Positions 51,057 through 60,102 of a stretch of DNA of 64,000 bases are shown here, in pieces. The stretch comes from DASQPJ01 sp036268355. Lineage in GTDB: Bacteria; Actinomycetota; Actinomycetes; Sporichthyales; Sporichthyaceae. Position 1 is the first letter of the stretch. Every line of letters begins with the position of its first letter. Below the pieces are notes generated by a model that made no database searches, was not told the origin of the DNA, and saw nothing but the letters and a program-made list of their open reading frames with translations. A program made the translations under genes and the position numbers. The DNA is taken from the NCBI GenBank assembly GCA_036268355.1, contig DATAUG010000215.1, positions 12,444 to 76,443 on the forward strand, read 5' to 3'.

Positions 51057-51784
51057 GCGAGGGGTTGATCGGATCCATGTCCGAGGGCCGCGAGGTGTGC
51101 CCCGGCGAGGTCGACGAGGGACTCCAGAACCGCCTTCCCCTTCTGCGCCGTGGCCTTCGACGGGCGCCCGATGACGCCGTCGGGTGCGTAAGCCTGCATT
51201 CCGAGCGTCAGCAGCAGCGGTCTGCCGGTGGATTCCCGATCCTGAGCGGCGACTCCCGCCCCTACGAGCTCCGGGCACGCGTGCAGCAGGATCGAGACCT
51301 CGAGCTCGCCGCCGTGCATGTCCTCGCGATTGGTCGTCTCCATCCCGGCGATGCGCCTCGCCTCGTCCCAGTCGTCGCGGGCCGGGAAGAGCGCCATGTG
51401 CGGCCCGGCGACGTTGGCCTCCTGGACCACGTTGCTCAGCACGTAGTTGCCGCCGTGGCCGTTGACGATCAGCAGCTTGTCCGCGCCGTTCTGCGCGAGT
51501 GACGTCGCGATGTCGGTGATAACCGAGTACAGCGTGCGGGCCGAGATGCTGACCGTGCCGGGCCAAGCAGCGTGTTCGTGGGAGCAGGAGATCGTGATCG
51601 GCGGCAGCAGCAGCAAATTGTGGGCGGCAGCAACCTCGCGGGCGACCGCGCAGGCGATCAGGGTGTCGGTCGTCAGCGGCAGCTGATCGCCGTGCTGCTC
51701 GAAACTTCCGACGGGCAAGACGGCGATGCGCGCTGCGCGCTCGCGCTCGTCCTTCGTCGTCGATGTGGGCAGCAGGTGATCCAC
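51053..51784 (-). CDS. Creatininase-family amidohydrolase
   Basis: A 243-residue metal-dependent hydrolase. GSFEQHGDQLPLTTDTLIA holds the first metal ligands (Glu, His, Asp), LIVNGHGGN the second His, and EDMHGGELEVS the last Glu region. Members cut creatinine, formamidopyrimidine riboside precursors or mycofactocin peptides. It begins ten bases after the XRE regulator's stop, within the four-gene operon. No mycofactocin genes are present, so the substrate is unclear. Confidence 0.88.
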   Translation of the reverse strand: MDHLLPTSTTKDERERAARIAVLPVGSFEQHGDQLPLTTDTLIACAVAREVAAAHNLLLLPPITISCSHEHAAWPGTVSISARTLYSVITDIATSLAQNGADKLLIVNGHGGNYVLSNVVQEANVAGPHMALFPARDDWDEARRIAGMETTNREDMHGGELEVSILLHACPELVGAGVAAQDRESTGRPLLLTLGMQAYAPDGVIGRPSKATAQKGKAVLESLVDLAGAHLAALGHGSDQPLA

Positions 51785-51794
51785 GTACTTCCTC

Positions 51795-52958
51795 CTACGC
51801 GGCCGCGCCGCCGTCTAGGGCGGCAAACGCCTGGTCGAACTCTTTCACCCCGTCGACGGTACGCGAGACAACCAACTGGATCCGCAATCGGCGCAGCTGA
51901 TCCAACGATCGTGCCGAATTGGCGCGCCGTACGGCAGCTACGGCGTCGAGCCCGATGGCCGCAGCAGCATCGAGGTCTCCGGTTCTTGCGTGCGCTACTG
52001 CCAGCCGCGAAAGGCACAGCCCACGGTCGCGTTCCTGACCCAAGGGCCAGGAGGAGAGCCCGCGTTCCAGGACGGACACGGCTTTTGCGGGCTCTCCCAG
52101 CAGCAGCCAGCAGTTGCCGATCTCCATGTCTATGTACTGCGAGGTGCAGTAGACCGCGACGTCACTCTCGTCCGCGTCGTCGCGCTCGATCGCTACCTCG
52201 GCGACAGCCTCACCGAGCGAGCGCAGGCAGTCCTCGCGTTGTCCGACGAGCGCGCAGGCGGTTGCGTGCTGCCTGAGGCCGACGGCACGCAGCCGCGGTG
52301 TCAGCAGTTCCCGCTGGCGCAGAGCGGCCTCGGCAAGGCCGAGCCCGGAGCCGGGTCGCCCGGCGTCGGTGGCGATGTTGCTCTTGCGTTGCAGGACATA
52401 CGACGCCGCACGCACGTCGCCGAGCTCTTGGACGGCGTCCATCGCGCGGTCGGTCCAGTGCATCGCGGCCGCGACCTCCCCGGCGTCCTGGTGCAACCAC
52501 CCGGCGAACTCGGCGTACCGCGACGCCAACCGCAGCAGTGCGGCACGGTCCGCGCCGCCGGTCTGATGAGTTAGCGCATCAAGGTACTGGGCCTGATCAC
52601 GGACCGACACGAGAAGCGGCGAATGCCCGGCGCAGTGATCCATGGTCGCGTAGTGCGCCAACGTGGCGGCAAAGCCCGCCATCAACTCCGGTGGCGCGCA
52701 CAACTGCGACGGTCGGGAGACCGGCGGTGGTTGCACGAACCCGAGTTGCTCATCTTCGAGGCCGTAGACGGAGCGGAGCAGGCGGCGGTACGTCCCCTCG
52801 GGCACGTGGCGGCCGTTCTCCCACCGCGACAGCTGGGTTTTCATCGTCGTAGGCGCCGGCAGAACGAGGCCGGCCGTCGCGGCATGCCGGACCAGTTCAT
52901 GCACGAGGCGCGCCTGCGTCCACTGGCGCGCGAGCCGCGCCTCCCGTAACGCCGTCAT
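51795..52958 (-). CDS. XRE-family regulator with TPR-like C-terminal domain
   Basis: A 387-residue regulator. The N-terminal helix-turn-helix (ALREARLARQWTQARLV, TQLSRWENGRHVPEG) is followed by a helical repeat region (residues about 110-380; SLGEAVAEVAI, CWLLLGEPAKAVSVLERGL, ARTGDLDAAAAIGLDAV). In actinobacteria such proteins often bind peptides or act near ICE borders. GGGGGAAGC precedes the ATG at 52958; the open frame continues upstream without family residues. First gene of the operon. Confidence 0.85.
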   Translation of the reverse strand: MTALREARLARQWTQARLVHELVRHAATAGLVLPAPTTMKTQLSRWENGRHVPEGTYRRLLRSVYGLEDEQLGFVQPPPVSRPSQLCAPPELMAGFAATLAHYATMDHCAGHSPLLVSVRDQAQYLDALTHQTGGADRAALLRLASRYAEFAGWLHQDAGEVAAAMHWTDRAMDAVQELGDVRAASYVLQRKSNIATDAGRPGSGLGLAEAALRQRELLTPRLRAVGLRQHATACALVGQREDCLRSLGEAVAEVAIERDDADESDVAVYCTSQYIDMEIGNCWLLLGEPAKAVSVLERGLSSWPLGQERDRGLCLSRLAVAHARTGDLDAAAAIGLDAVAAVRRANSARSLDQLRRLRIQLVVSRTVDGVKEFDQAFAALDGGAAA

Positions 52959-53025
52959 CCGCTTCCCCCGCGATGCCTCGGCAATCGCGGCCCAGCCTGC
53001 CGTATCAAGACGGTCGAGTGAGGTG

Positions 53026-53046
53026 GTTATCAAGCAACTTGATAAC
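53026..53046. promoter_or_regulatory. Operator-like palindrome GTTATCAAG-CAA-CTTGATAAC
   Basis: Nine-base perfect arms around three bases, in the 310-base gap (52959-53268) between the divergent XRE operon and the conjugation operon. GTATCAAGAC nearby at 53002 shares the half-site. It is a good candidate site for the XRE regulator. I see no gene in the rest of the gap. Confidence 0.65.
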
Positions 53047-53268
53047 CCGTGTCAACTATCGCAGCGACGCAACAACCACTGTCATCGACCACATGAAGCG
53101 TTTCGGCAGTGAAGCGGCGAGCGGAAGTGCTCCCGCGATCGCCCTTCATCTCATGTCCGGCCAGGCCAACAGGCGCAGGCGTTCGCAGCGGACGCGAAGA
53201 CGTGCGAGGTCGTCGCGCACTCGAGCGTCGAGGTGGAATGGACTTGAACTATCCGACGAGGAGAAACC

Positions 53269-53640
53269 ATGACAATCACCGACGTCCACCAAGCGCCTCC
53301 TGACGCAGCGTCGATGGCCAATATCTGTGAAGTGATCGGCATTCTCCTTGACCTCAACGGAGACCTGGCCACGCGCATCCGCCTGATGACGTTCTGGTCC
53401 ACGGAACCGCGGGTCTCGATCCAGCTCGACCCGGTCGCGGAGTCGCTGAACGACCTGGCCTTGTGGGCGCAGCGCAACGGTGGCGCGATCGTCGCGAGGG
53501 TCTGCACCTGCAAAGCGACCGGCGAGCAGTACCGGTCATGCAAGGTGGTTCTGGATGTGGACAACCACCGGGTCGAGATCTACACGCATCTTCCGATCGT
53601 TGCCGTGGAAGACGACGCCCCGAAGGTGGATTGCACATGA
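53269..53640 (+). CDS. 123-residue hypothetical protein at the head of the conjugation operon
   Basis: I do not recognise this protein. It is soluble, mixed alpha/beta, with two Cys in RVCTCKATGEQYRSC (three Cys in all here) and an acidic tail (VAVEDDAPKVDCT). GAGGAG precedes the ATG at 53269. It lies downstream of the palindrome at 53026-53046 and precedes the ParA-like gene by 204 bases that contain three hairpins. It is probably an accessory gene of the element. Confidence 0.68.
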   Translation: MTITDVHQAPPDAASMANICEVIGILLDLNGDLATRIRLMTFWSTEPRVSIQLDPVAESLNDLALWAQRNGGAIVARVCTCKATGEQYRSCKVVLDVDNHRVEIYTHLPIVAVEDDAPKVDCT

Positions 53641-53730
53641 ATGTCCGGGTTGCGGCGTTCGAGCAAATTCTGGATTCGCCTGCGTGGTCACAAAAGTTGT
53701 TGATAGGAAATGGCGGTTACGAAAGTGATG

Positions 53731-53819
53731 CCCCGGACAATCCGGGGCGAAGCGAGCGATGGCTGCCTTGCAGCCGGCTCGACGGGGTGGGGATTTCGGG
53801 CACGTCGCGGAGCGACGTT
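53731..53819. other. Cluster of three hairpins with three-base loops
   Basis: GCCCCGGA-CAA-TCCGGGGC (53731-53749), GGCTGC-CTT-GCAGCC (53762-53776) and ACGTCGC-GGA-GCGACGT (53803-53819) follow one another in the 204-base gap before the ParA-like gene. They could be structured RNA or DNA such as an origin of transfer or a leader. No T-run follows any of them. Confidence 0.7.
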
Positions 53820-53844
53820 CTCGCGTGTCGGCCAGGGGGACCGA

Positions 53845-54780
53845 ATGAGACTGCCAAAGTTGGGTTCACGCAGGTCCGGAGCCGAACCGACATCTTGGTC
53901 CGGCCCCCGCTTGACCACCGTTGTCGGAGCATCCGGCGGAGCCGGCGCCTCGACACTTTGCGCCCTGCTCGCCGGCAGCGTCGCCGAACAGACTCGGACG
54001 CCCGGTCGGGTGGTAGGCGTGATCGACGGCGCAATCAGTCGTTCCCCTTAGCCGCGATGGATCTGTCCCGGCCTCGACTCCGAGCTGGACGACGGCGGCC
54101 GCGAGGAACTCGCGCCCACCCGAGGTCCCTCTGCCACCTATCCCAGCCAGCTGGTCCGTCGTGCGTGCTCGGCGGTCCGGGGCTTGGAGGGTGTAGCGAT
54201 CCTGACGGCCCGGGAGTTCGAGCCACGCGAGATCCAGTTCGATTTCGAGGCGGTGGCCGAGGTCTTCGATGTCGCCTTCATCGACCTCCCCTTTCAACCC
54301 CAGGCGGAACAAGCCGGTCGGCTCGCTACCGAGCGCCGCAGTGTCCTGCTCGTCATCGACGGGAGTGCCGACGGCCTAGCCGCCGGGCTCGCCGCGGTAC
54401 GGGCGTGGAAGGCACTTGGTGTCGCGCCGAGACAGATCTTCCCGGTTGTGGTCGAGCAGCCAGGAGGCATCTCTCGGCGGGGGACAGCGCGGCTCGCGCT
54501 GCTCGACCGCCACCTTCAGCCGGTTCACACGATCCCGCACGACCGTGTTATCGCACGACTCGGCTTGGCTGAAGCGCTTGCATCTCGGGCCGTCCACTGG
54601 TCGACGACGCAAGCCATCCGTGAAGTCCTATCGGTAATGGCAACCCGCCGCGAGCCCCTCGAGCGCCCAATACCTGTGCGCCGACCTGCTCACCTCGCCA
54701 AACGCGCCCCGTTCGCTGCGCCACGCGGCGTCTCCAAGACGCGCTCATTCGTCCCTGCCACGGAAGGAATCAAGAAGTGA
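53845..54780 (+). pseudogene. ParA/MinD-like ATPase of the conjugation module, interrupted near 54,050
   Basis: From ATG 53845 (GGGGGA upstream) the frame encodes MRLPKLGSRRSG and a P-loop VVGASGGAGASTLCALLAG, then GVIDGAISRSP and an in-frame TAG at 54049-54051. The same frame continues after it to 54780 with FEPREIQFDF, FDVAFIDLPF and RSVLLVIDGSADGLAAGLAAVRAW, the second half of a MinD-like fold. The neighbouring frame reads SPLAAMDLS at the break, which fits the family better, so two compensating one-base indels in C-runs are as likely as a nonsense mutation. Either way the ATPase is broken as read. The stop overlaps the next gene by four bases. Confidence 0.75.
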
Positions 54781-55067
54781 CTACCCTTCGACCCCTCACC
54801 GATGTCATCCCGCCGATCAAACCGAGCAGCACCGGCATGCCCGGGGCGACAGCGATCAACCAGTTGATCAGTTGGTCGATGAACCTAGGCCTGCTCGCCT
54901 GCGTGTTCACCGCGGTCTTCTCCGGTGGCGCCATCGCCTTGGGCACAACGAGCCGGCACCCCATCTGGGTCGAGCGCGGAAAGCTCGGAGTTCTCTGTTC
55001 GGTCATCGGCGCGCTGATCATCGGCTCCGCCGTGACCATCGTCAACAAGGGCTTCGGGTTGGCCTGA
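54777..55067 (+). CDS. Small two-helix membrane protein, VirB2/TrbC-like pilin candidate
   Basis: A 96-residue protein with two hydrophobic helices (LGLLACVFTAVFSGGAIAL and LGVLCSVIGALIIGSAVTIV) joined by a short basic loop. Size and position at the start of the type IV secretion genes fit a VirB2/TrbC-like component of actinobacterial conjugative elements. No cleavable signal is clear. It overlaps the ATPase stop by four bases and shares one base with the next gene. Confidence 0.65.
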   Translation: MTTLRPLTDVIPPIKPSSTGMPGATAINQLISWSMNLGLLACVFTAVFSGGAIALGTTSRHPIWVERGKLGVLCSVIGALIIGSAVTIVNKGFGLA

Positions 55068-55792
55068 TGCCATCGCCGCTGCCGGCTCGCAGGCCGAGCC
55101 CCGTGCTGATCGGCGCCGTTGCCGTGGGCACGGTGCTCGGTGCCGTTCTCACCGTGCAGGCCACGGCCGGGCACGGACACACCTCGGCGGCCACCAAGCC
55201 GCCCGCAGCGGCGCCGACGAACGCGGTGCCGCAACCGGTCACCCAGCCGGTTGCAGCACCGCTGACGTTGCCGTCAGCGACCGCCTACATCGGCGACGTC
55301 CCAACGGGATTCCCGCAGACGCTGCCAGGCGCGATCGCCGCCGCCTACGGGTACTCGCAGGTGGGCACCAGCTTGGACGTCGCGACTGCGTTGCGCACGG
55401 TTGAGTCCATCGCCGACCCTGCGAGGGGCTGGTTCACCGCGGCGCTTCGCGACCAGGCTTCCGCGGGCGTCATCGCGCAACGGCAGCGACTCGGGTTGCC
55501 GGCGATCGGCCCGACAGGGCAAGCATCGATCACCGTCACCCCCTCCGCGTACCAGGTCCGCGGGGCGGCCCAGACGAACGTCACGGTGCTGACTCTCAAC
55601 GTCGTGACCACCATCGCGAACGACGGCACCCAGAACACCGGCCTACTCGTGTACCGCTGGGCATTGCGGTGGGACGGTGCGCGATGGCGGGCCACGACGG
55701 TCTACCTGCAAGACGGTGACCAGGATCTGGCAGTCACACCGCTCACCGCGGACGCCCGAGCCAAGGGTTGGCAGGCCACCGACGATGGCTGA
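55067..55792 (+). CDS. Conjugation protein with one N-terminal membrane helix, VirB8/TcpC-like
   Basis: A 241-residue protein with a membrane helix (SPVLIGAVAVGTVLGAVLTV), a Pro/Ala-rich linker to about residue 70 and a compact extracellular domain (GAIAAAYGYSQVGTSLD, ITVTPSAYQVRG, YRWALRWDGARWRAT). The topology and small mixed domain match VirB8/TcpC-type scaffold proteins of Gram-positive conjugation systems. It overlaps the membrane protein gene at 55785 by eight bases. Confidence 0.68.
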   Translation: MPSPLPARRPSPVLIGAVAVGTVLGAVLTVQATAGHGHTSAATKPPAAAPTNAVPQPVTQPVAAPLTLPSATAYIGDVPTGFPQTLPGAIAAAYGYSQVGTSLDVATALRTVESIADPARGWFTAALRDQASAGVIAQRQRLGLPAIGPTGQASITVTPSAYQVRGAAQTNVTVLTLNVVTTIANDGTQNTGLLVYRWALRWDGARWRATTVYLQDGDQDLAVTPLTADARAKGWQATDDG

Positions 55793-57068
55793 TTGTTCCT
55801 TCACCGACGTCACCTGTCACGTCAAGGGCTTCGTGACGGACGGCGTGACCGGCGTGATGCACGATGCGTTCGAGCGGATGTGTCAGGCGTTCGCCGACGC
55901 CGGGTCCGCGGTGTTGAAGGCGGTTGCGAAGACCTTCCTGGCCACGTCGACCATCGACCTCAAGCACTCCGGGATCGGCAACGTGTTCACCGTGTCAGCC
56001 GGCATCGGGGCGGCGATCGCAGTGCTCCTGCTGATCGGCCAGGTGATCCGCACCGCTTTCACCCGGCGCGGCGAGTACATGGCGCAGGGGATCACAGGCG
56101 TCTTCAAAGCGGGTCTGGCGATCGGGTCGGTGATGACCGTCGCTGCCCTCTTGCTCTCCGTCGCGGACGAACTCAGCGACGAGATCATGAGCAGAACAGT
56201 CGGCGGGGCGCAGCAGTTCTCCGACAGATTCGCTTCCGTCGGCAACTTCCGCGGTTTCAGCACCGCAGGCCCAGCCGCCCCGATCGCCCTGCTGCTGATC
56301 TTCGGCCTGGTCGGAATCGCAGTAGGCGTCATCCTCTTCGGGGAGATGCTGTTCCGGCACGCCCTGCTGGTGGTGATGGTCGCCGTCAGCCCGATCGCAG
56401 CGGCGGGGATGGTCGCCGGATCCGGTGCCGAGTGGTGGCGCAGGCACGTCAGCGCCGGACTACGACTGATCTTCCTCAAACCTCTCATCGTGCTGATCTT
56501 CGGAGTCTCATTCGCTGTCGCCGGACAGGGCGACGGGATCCTCAACATCCTTGCCGGACTGGTCACGCTCGCCGTGGCGGCCATGGCGTGGCAGTTGTTA
56601 GCGAAGGTCTGCACCTGGTCGGCCGGGCACGCGGGGTCCGGTGGTGGCGTTGGCGCGTTCCTCGGCGGCTTGGTCGGCGCGGGCGCCGGGCTTGCCCTGA
56701 GCGGCAGAGCCATGTCGCGGCAGTCGGCCGGGTCGATCGTCGAGTCCGATCGAGCCACGATCGGCCGCAACGTCGCGGCGATGGACTCCCCGGCCGGCAA
56801 CAGCCGATTCGGCCTGGGGTCGGGCGCCTTGGCCCTCGCCGGCGGTGGCGCGTACGCAGCGCTACGCATCGCGGCCCACGCCAAGGACCACCTCAAGGGC
56901 GGCATCGACCAGATGGCCGGCCACGCCGGGCTCGGTGCCGACCTGCACGCGCCCTACCCGATCCGGTACGACCTCGGGCCCCAGTACCCGCCGGCGACCT
57001 ACTCGCCCGGCCAACCGGCGACGAACGCGCCACCACCGGAAGCCCCACCTCGACTCGATGGAGCCTGA
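55785..57068 (+). CDS. Polytopic membrane channel protein, VirB6/TrbL-like
   Basis: A 427-residue protein with about six hydrophobic segments between residues 65 and 330 (AAIAVLLLIGQVI, GSVMTVAALLLSV, IALLLIFGLVGIAVGVILFG, LLVVMVAVSPIAAAGMVAG, LIVLIFGVSFAVA, FLGGLVGAGAGLAL) and a Pro-rich cytoplasmic tail. This is the pattern of VirB6/TrbL proteins that form the membrane channel. Gene order supports it. It ends one base before the next start. Confidence 0.75.
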   Translation: MADCSFTDVTCHVKGFVTDGVTGVMHDAFERMCQAFADAGSAVLKAVAKTFLATSTIDLKHSGIGNVFTVSAGIGAAIAVLLLIGQVIRTAFTRRGEYMAQGITGVFKAGLAIGSVMTVAALLLSVADELSDEIMSRTVGGAQQFSDRFASVGNFRGFSTAGPAAPIALLLIFGLVGIAVGVILFGEMLFRHALLVVMVAVSPIAAAGMVAGSGAEWWRRHVSAGLRLIFLKPLIVLIFGVSFAVAGQGDGILNILAGLVTLAVAAMAWQLLAKVCTWSAGHAGSGGGVGAFLGGLVGAGAGLALSGRAMSRQSAGSIVESDRATIGRNVAAMDSPAGNSRFGLGSGALALAGGGAYAALRIAAHAKDHLKGGIDQMAGHAGLGADLHAPYPIRYDLGPQYPPATYSPGQPATNAPPPEAPPRLDGA

Positions 57069-57069
57069 T

Positions 57070-58608
57070 GTGACGAACCCCGAGATCCGGTACTACAGCG
57101 GCTGGCAACGCGAGCGCGCCGGATTCCTGTTCAGCCTGTCCGGCGCGCAGGTCACCCTCGCCGTCCTCGCCTTGTTCTGCCTGGCCGCTCCCGTCCTGGC
57201 GCACACGCTCGTGGTTGCGGCGGTCACCTGGCCCTTGGGTGCGGTGCTGGCAGGCCTCACCTGGGCCAGGATCGCCGGCCGCACACCGACAGAATGGACG
57301 CGGCTGGCTGTCGGCTTCGGACTGAATCGGCAGCACGGCCGTGACGTGTTCCTGTCCGGCGCGTTCGCGCCGCGCGACCCGGCGAACCCGACGGCGCCCG
57401 CGCCCATGGATCTACCCGGGCCCCTGGCCGTGCTGCGGTTCCTCGAGGCCGAGACCGCGGGGCTGCTCACCGGGGGGCCACGTATCGCCGTCGTCCACCA
57501 CCCGCTGGACGATACGTACACCGCCGTCGCTCGAATCCGATTCCCGGGCATCGCTCTCGCCGACCACACCAAACGGGAAGCACGCATCGGCGGCTGGGGC
57601 AGCCTTCTCGCCCAACTGTGCAACGAGGGCAGCCCGTTCACGCGAATCGCCACAGTGCATCGGACCGTCCCCGACGACGGCGCCGCCTTGATCGACTGGC
57701 ACCGCACCAGCGTGCGCCCCGACGCACCCGCCGCGGCCGTCCAGGCCGTCGAGGAGCTGCTCGCGCGGGCCACCCTGGTAGCCAGCCAGCAGGAGACCTG
57801 GCTCGTTCTGACCATGGACGCCGGCCAGGCACGAACCCAGATCCGTACCGCAGGCGGCGGCGACGTCGGAGCGCTCGCCTTCTTGGTGCGCCAACTCGTG
57901 GGGACGTCCTCCGCGATCGGCGCAGCCCACCTGGAGATCGAGCGCTGGCTCGGCGTCCGCGAGTTGGCTGAGGTCGTTCGCGTCGCGTTCGATCCTTCCT
58001 CGGCGTCGCCGTTGGCCGCCGGACGGCATCCCGGCACGCCCGGTGCACTGCTGGCAGGCGTTGACCCCAGGCTGGCAGGGCCTGCGGCCGCGGTCTCCCG
58101 TTGGGACCACTACAAGCACGACTCGGGGTTCTCCGTCACCTACGAGGTCTCGGACTGGCCTCGCGCCGGGGTACCGGCCTGGTTCCTCCGGCCCGTCCTC
58201 AACGCGCAGCAATCCGCCCGGCGCAGCTTCGCGCTGGTATTGGAACCTCTCTCGCCGCGCCGCGCCGAAAAGGTCGTGATGCAGGCCCGCACCAAGCGCA
58301 CCGTTACCGTCCGGATGCGCCACAAGACCGGCCAACTGGTGCCGGAACACGAGATGCAAGCCCTCAACGACGCCGAACTGATGGACCGTCACCGCGCCGA
58401 CGGACATGGCCTGGTGCGCTTCGTCGGGTACCTGACCGTCACGGTCACCGACCTGGCCACGCTGCCATTGGCTTGCTCGGAACTGGAGACCGACGCCGGA
58501 CAGTGCGGACTGACCCTTCGCCGTCTCTGGGGCGCGCAGGACGTCGGCTTCTACGCCGCGGCTTTGCCCCTGGGGATGGGCCTGCCGAAGGCCAGGGGTT
58601 GGGCGTGA
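57070..58608 (+). CDS. SCO6880-family conjugation protein (VirB3/PrgI-like membrane part plus soluble domain)
   Basis: A 512-residue protein with two adjacent N-terminal membrane helices (TLAVLALFCLAAPVLAHTLV and neighbouring ITWPLGAV-type segment, residues 25-65) and a long soluble domain that pairs with the downstream ATPase, like the N-terminal part of VirB4. It matches the actinobacterial family I know as SCO6880. GTG at 57070 follows GGAG by six bases and is preferred over the ATG at 57058, which would overlap the upstream gene. Its stop overlaps the ATPase start (GTGA). Confidence 0.72.
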   Translation: MTNPEIRYYSGWQRERAGFLFSLSGAQVTLAVLALFCLAAPVLAHTLVVAAVTWPLGAVLAGLTWARIAGRTPTEWTRLAVGFGLNRQHGRDVFLSGAFAPRDPANPTAPAPMDLPGPLAVLRFLEAETAGLLTGGPRIAVVHHPLDDTYTAVARIRFPGIALADHTKREARIGGWGSLLAQLCNEGSPFTRIATVHRTVPDDGAALIDWHRTSVRPDAPAAAVQAVEELLARATLVASQQETWLVLTMDAGQARTQIRTAGGGDVGALAFLVRQLVGTSSAIGAAHLEIERWLGVRELAEVVRVAFDPSSASPLAAGRHPGTPGALLAGVDPRLAGPAAAVSRWDHYKHDSGFSVTYEVSDWPRAGVPAWFLRPVLNAQQSARRSFALVLEPLSPRRAEKVVMQARTKRTVTVRMRHKTGQLVPEHEMQALNDAELMDRHRADGHGLVRFVGYLTVTVTDLATLPLACSELETDAGQCGLTLRRLWGAQDVGFYAAALPLGMGLPKARGWA

Positions 58609-60101
58609 GAGGGATCTGGCGCAACCACCACGAGGCCGACGTCACGCCGGTCGACATCGCCAAGATGATCGGACTGCCGAGGCAGCAGGCCATTGCCCTG
58701 CCCGAGAAGCCGGCGCGGTCGCCGCAGTTGCGAACCGCCCCGCGCAAGGGATGGTCGGGGCGCAACGCAGGCCGCGCGGCAACACTGCTGCGACCATCTG
58801 TCTTCCGGGCCAGCACCGCGCAGGCGCAAGGAGCATTCCCCTTCCTCGGCGGAGCCGCCATGCCGATGGTCGGACCCGTCATCGGATGGGACGTCCTGAC
58901 TCGAACCACGTTCACCTGTCACCCGGTCGAGTGGTTGCACCGCAACCTGGTCACCAACACCAACATCATGTTCACGAGCGAACCCGGCGCCGGGAAGTCC
59001 GCGACGATCAAGGCGCTCGTGCTGCGGCTTGCCGCTATCGGCGTGAAAACCCTGGTCGCCGGCGACTTGAAGAACGAGTACGCGCCGTTGTCCCGGGCCC
59101 TGGGCGTTCAACCAGTCGAGCTCGGCCTCGGGTTACCCGCCAGGCTCAACCCCTTGGACGCGGGCCCCCTCGGCGCGAACCTGCCCGCCGACCACGAGGC
59201 AGCACGGCAACGTCTTGAAGAGATCCACCGCCGGCGCGTCACCCTGATCGACACGCTGCTGACGATGCAGGCCGGGCGACCCCTCACGCCGTTCGAGAAG
59301 GCCTCCATCTCATATGCCCTGCGGCGCTGCAGCGGACAGTTCAGCGGTGCGTCGACGCTCGTCGACCCGACGATCCCGCAGGTGTGGCGGATCCTGGCGA
59401 ACCCTGACGCGGATTTCGCGCTCGATCTGGGCCTGCCGCGCGCCGACCTCGACCTGGCCCGCGAAAAGCTGGAGCACATCCGGCACGGCCTCGGCAACAT
59501 GGTCGAGGGCCCGCTGGGCGGCCTGTTCGACGCGCCGTCGACCGTGCGTCTGGACTTCGACGCTCCGATTCAGAGCGTCGACCTGTCCCGTCTGGACGGG
59601 CGCGGCGATGAGACCGTCGCCATGACGATGGCCTGCGTCTCCTCCTGGGCCCAGGCGGCCATCGACATGCCGGGCGGTATTCGCGCCATCGTGCGCGACG
59701 AGGTCTGGCGATCGATGCGTAGCCCCGCCATGATCCGCAAGATCGACTCCGACCTGCGGTTGTCACGTAGCCAGGGCACGATCCAGATCCTTTCGACGCA
59801 CCGGTTGTCCGACTTCGAGCAGGTCGGCGCCGCGGGTAGTGCCGAAGTCGCGATCGCGCGCAATCTGATCGCGTCGTGCGACACGCGCGTCCAGCTCGCC
59901 CAGGACACCGGCGCGTTGGCGATGACCCGCGAGGCCATCGGCTTGACCGACTCCGAATGCGAGCACATCGGATCTTGGTCGGCCGAACACAAAGGCTTCG
60001 CGCTCTGGAAGGTCGGCAGGGTCAGCTCGCAGATCGTCCGCACCCAGCTGACCGCAGCCGAACAGCGGCTGTTCTACACCAACGAGAGGATGGCGATTTG
60101 A
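58605..60101 (+). CDS. VirB4-like conjugation ATPase
   Basis: A 498-residue cytoplasmic ATPase that would power pilus or channel assembly. The Walker A is SEPGAGKSATIKAL (near residue 128), followed by VAGDLKNEYAPLSRALG; Walker B is IRAIVRDEVW, and SRSQGTIQILSTHRLSDF is a later conserved segment. The GTG start overlaps the previous stop. Together with the SCO6880-like protein it forms the split VirB3/VirB4 unit of actinobacterial elements. Confidence 0.85.
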   Translation: MRGIWRNHHEADVTPVDIAKMIGLPRQQAIALPEKPARSPQLRTAPRKGWSGRNAGRAATLLRPSVFRASTAQAQGAFPFLGGAAMPMVGPVIGWDVLTRTTFTCHPVEWLHRNLVTNTNIMFTSEPGAGKSATIKALVLRLAAIGVKTLVAGDLKNEYAPLSRALGVQPVELGLGLPARLNPLDAGPLGANLPADHEAARQRLEEIHRRRVTLIDTLLTMQAGRPLTPFEKASISYALRRCSGQFSGASTLVDPTIPQVWRILANPDADFALDLGLPRADLDLAREKLEHIRHGLGNMVEGPLGGLFDAPSTVRLDFDAPIQSVDLSRLDGRGDETVAMTMACVSSWAQAAIDMPGGIRAIVRDEVWRSMRSPAMIRKIDSDLRLSRSQGTIQILSTHRLSDFEQVGAAGSAEVAIARNLIASCDTRVQLAQDTGALAMTREAIGLTDSECEHIGSWSAEHKGFALWKVGRVSSQIVRTQLTAAEQRLFYTNERMAI

Positions 60102-60102
60102 C

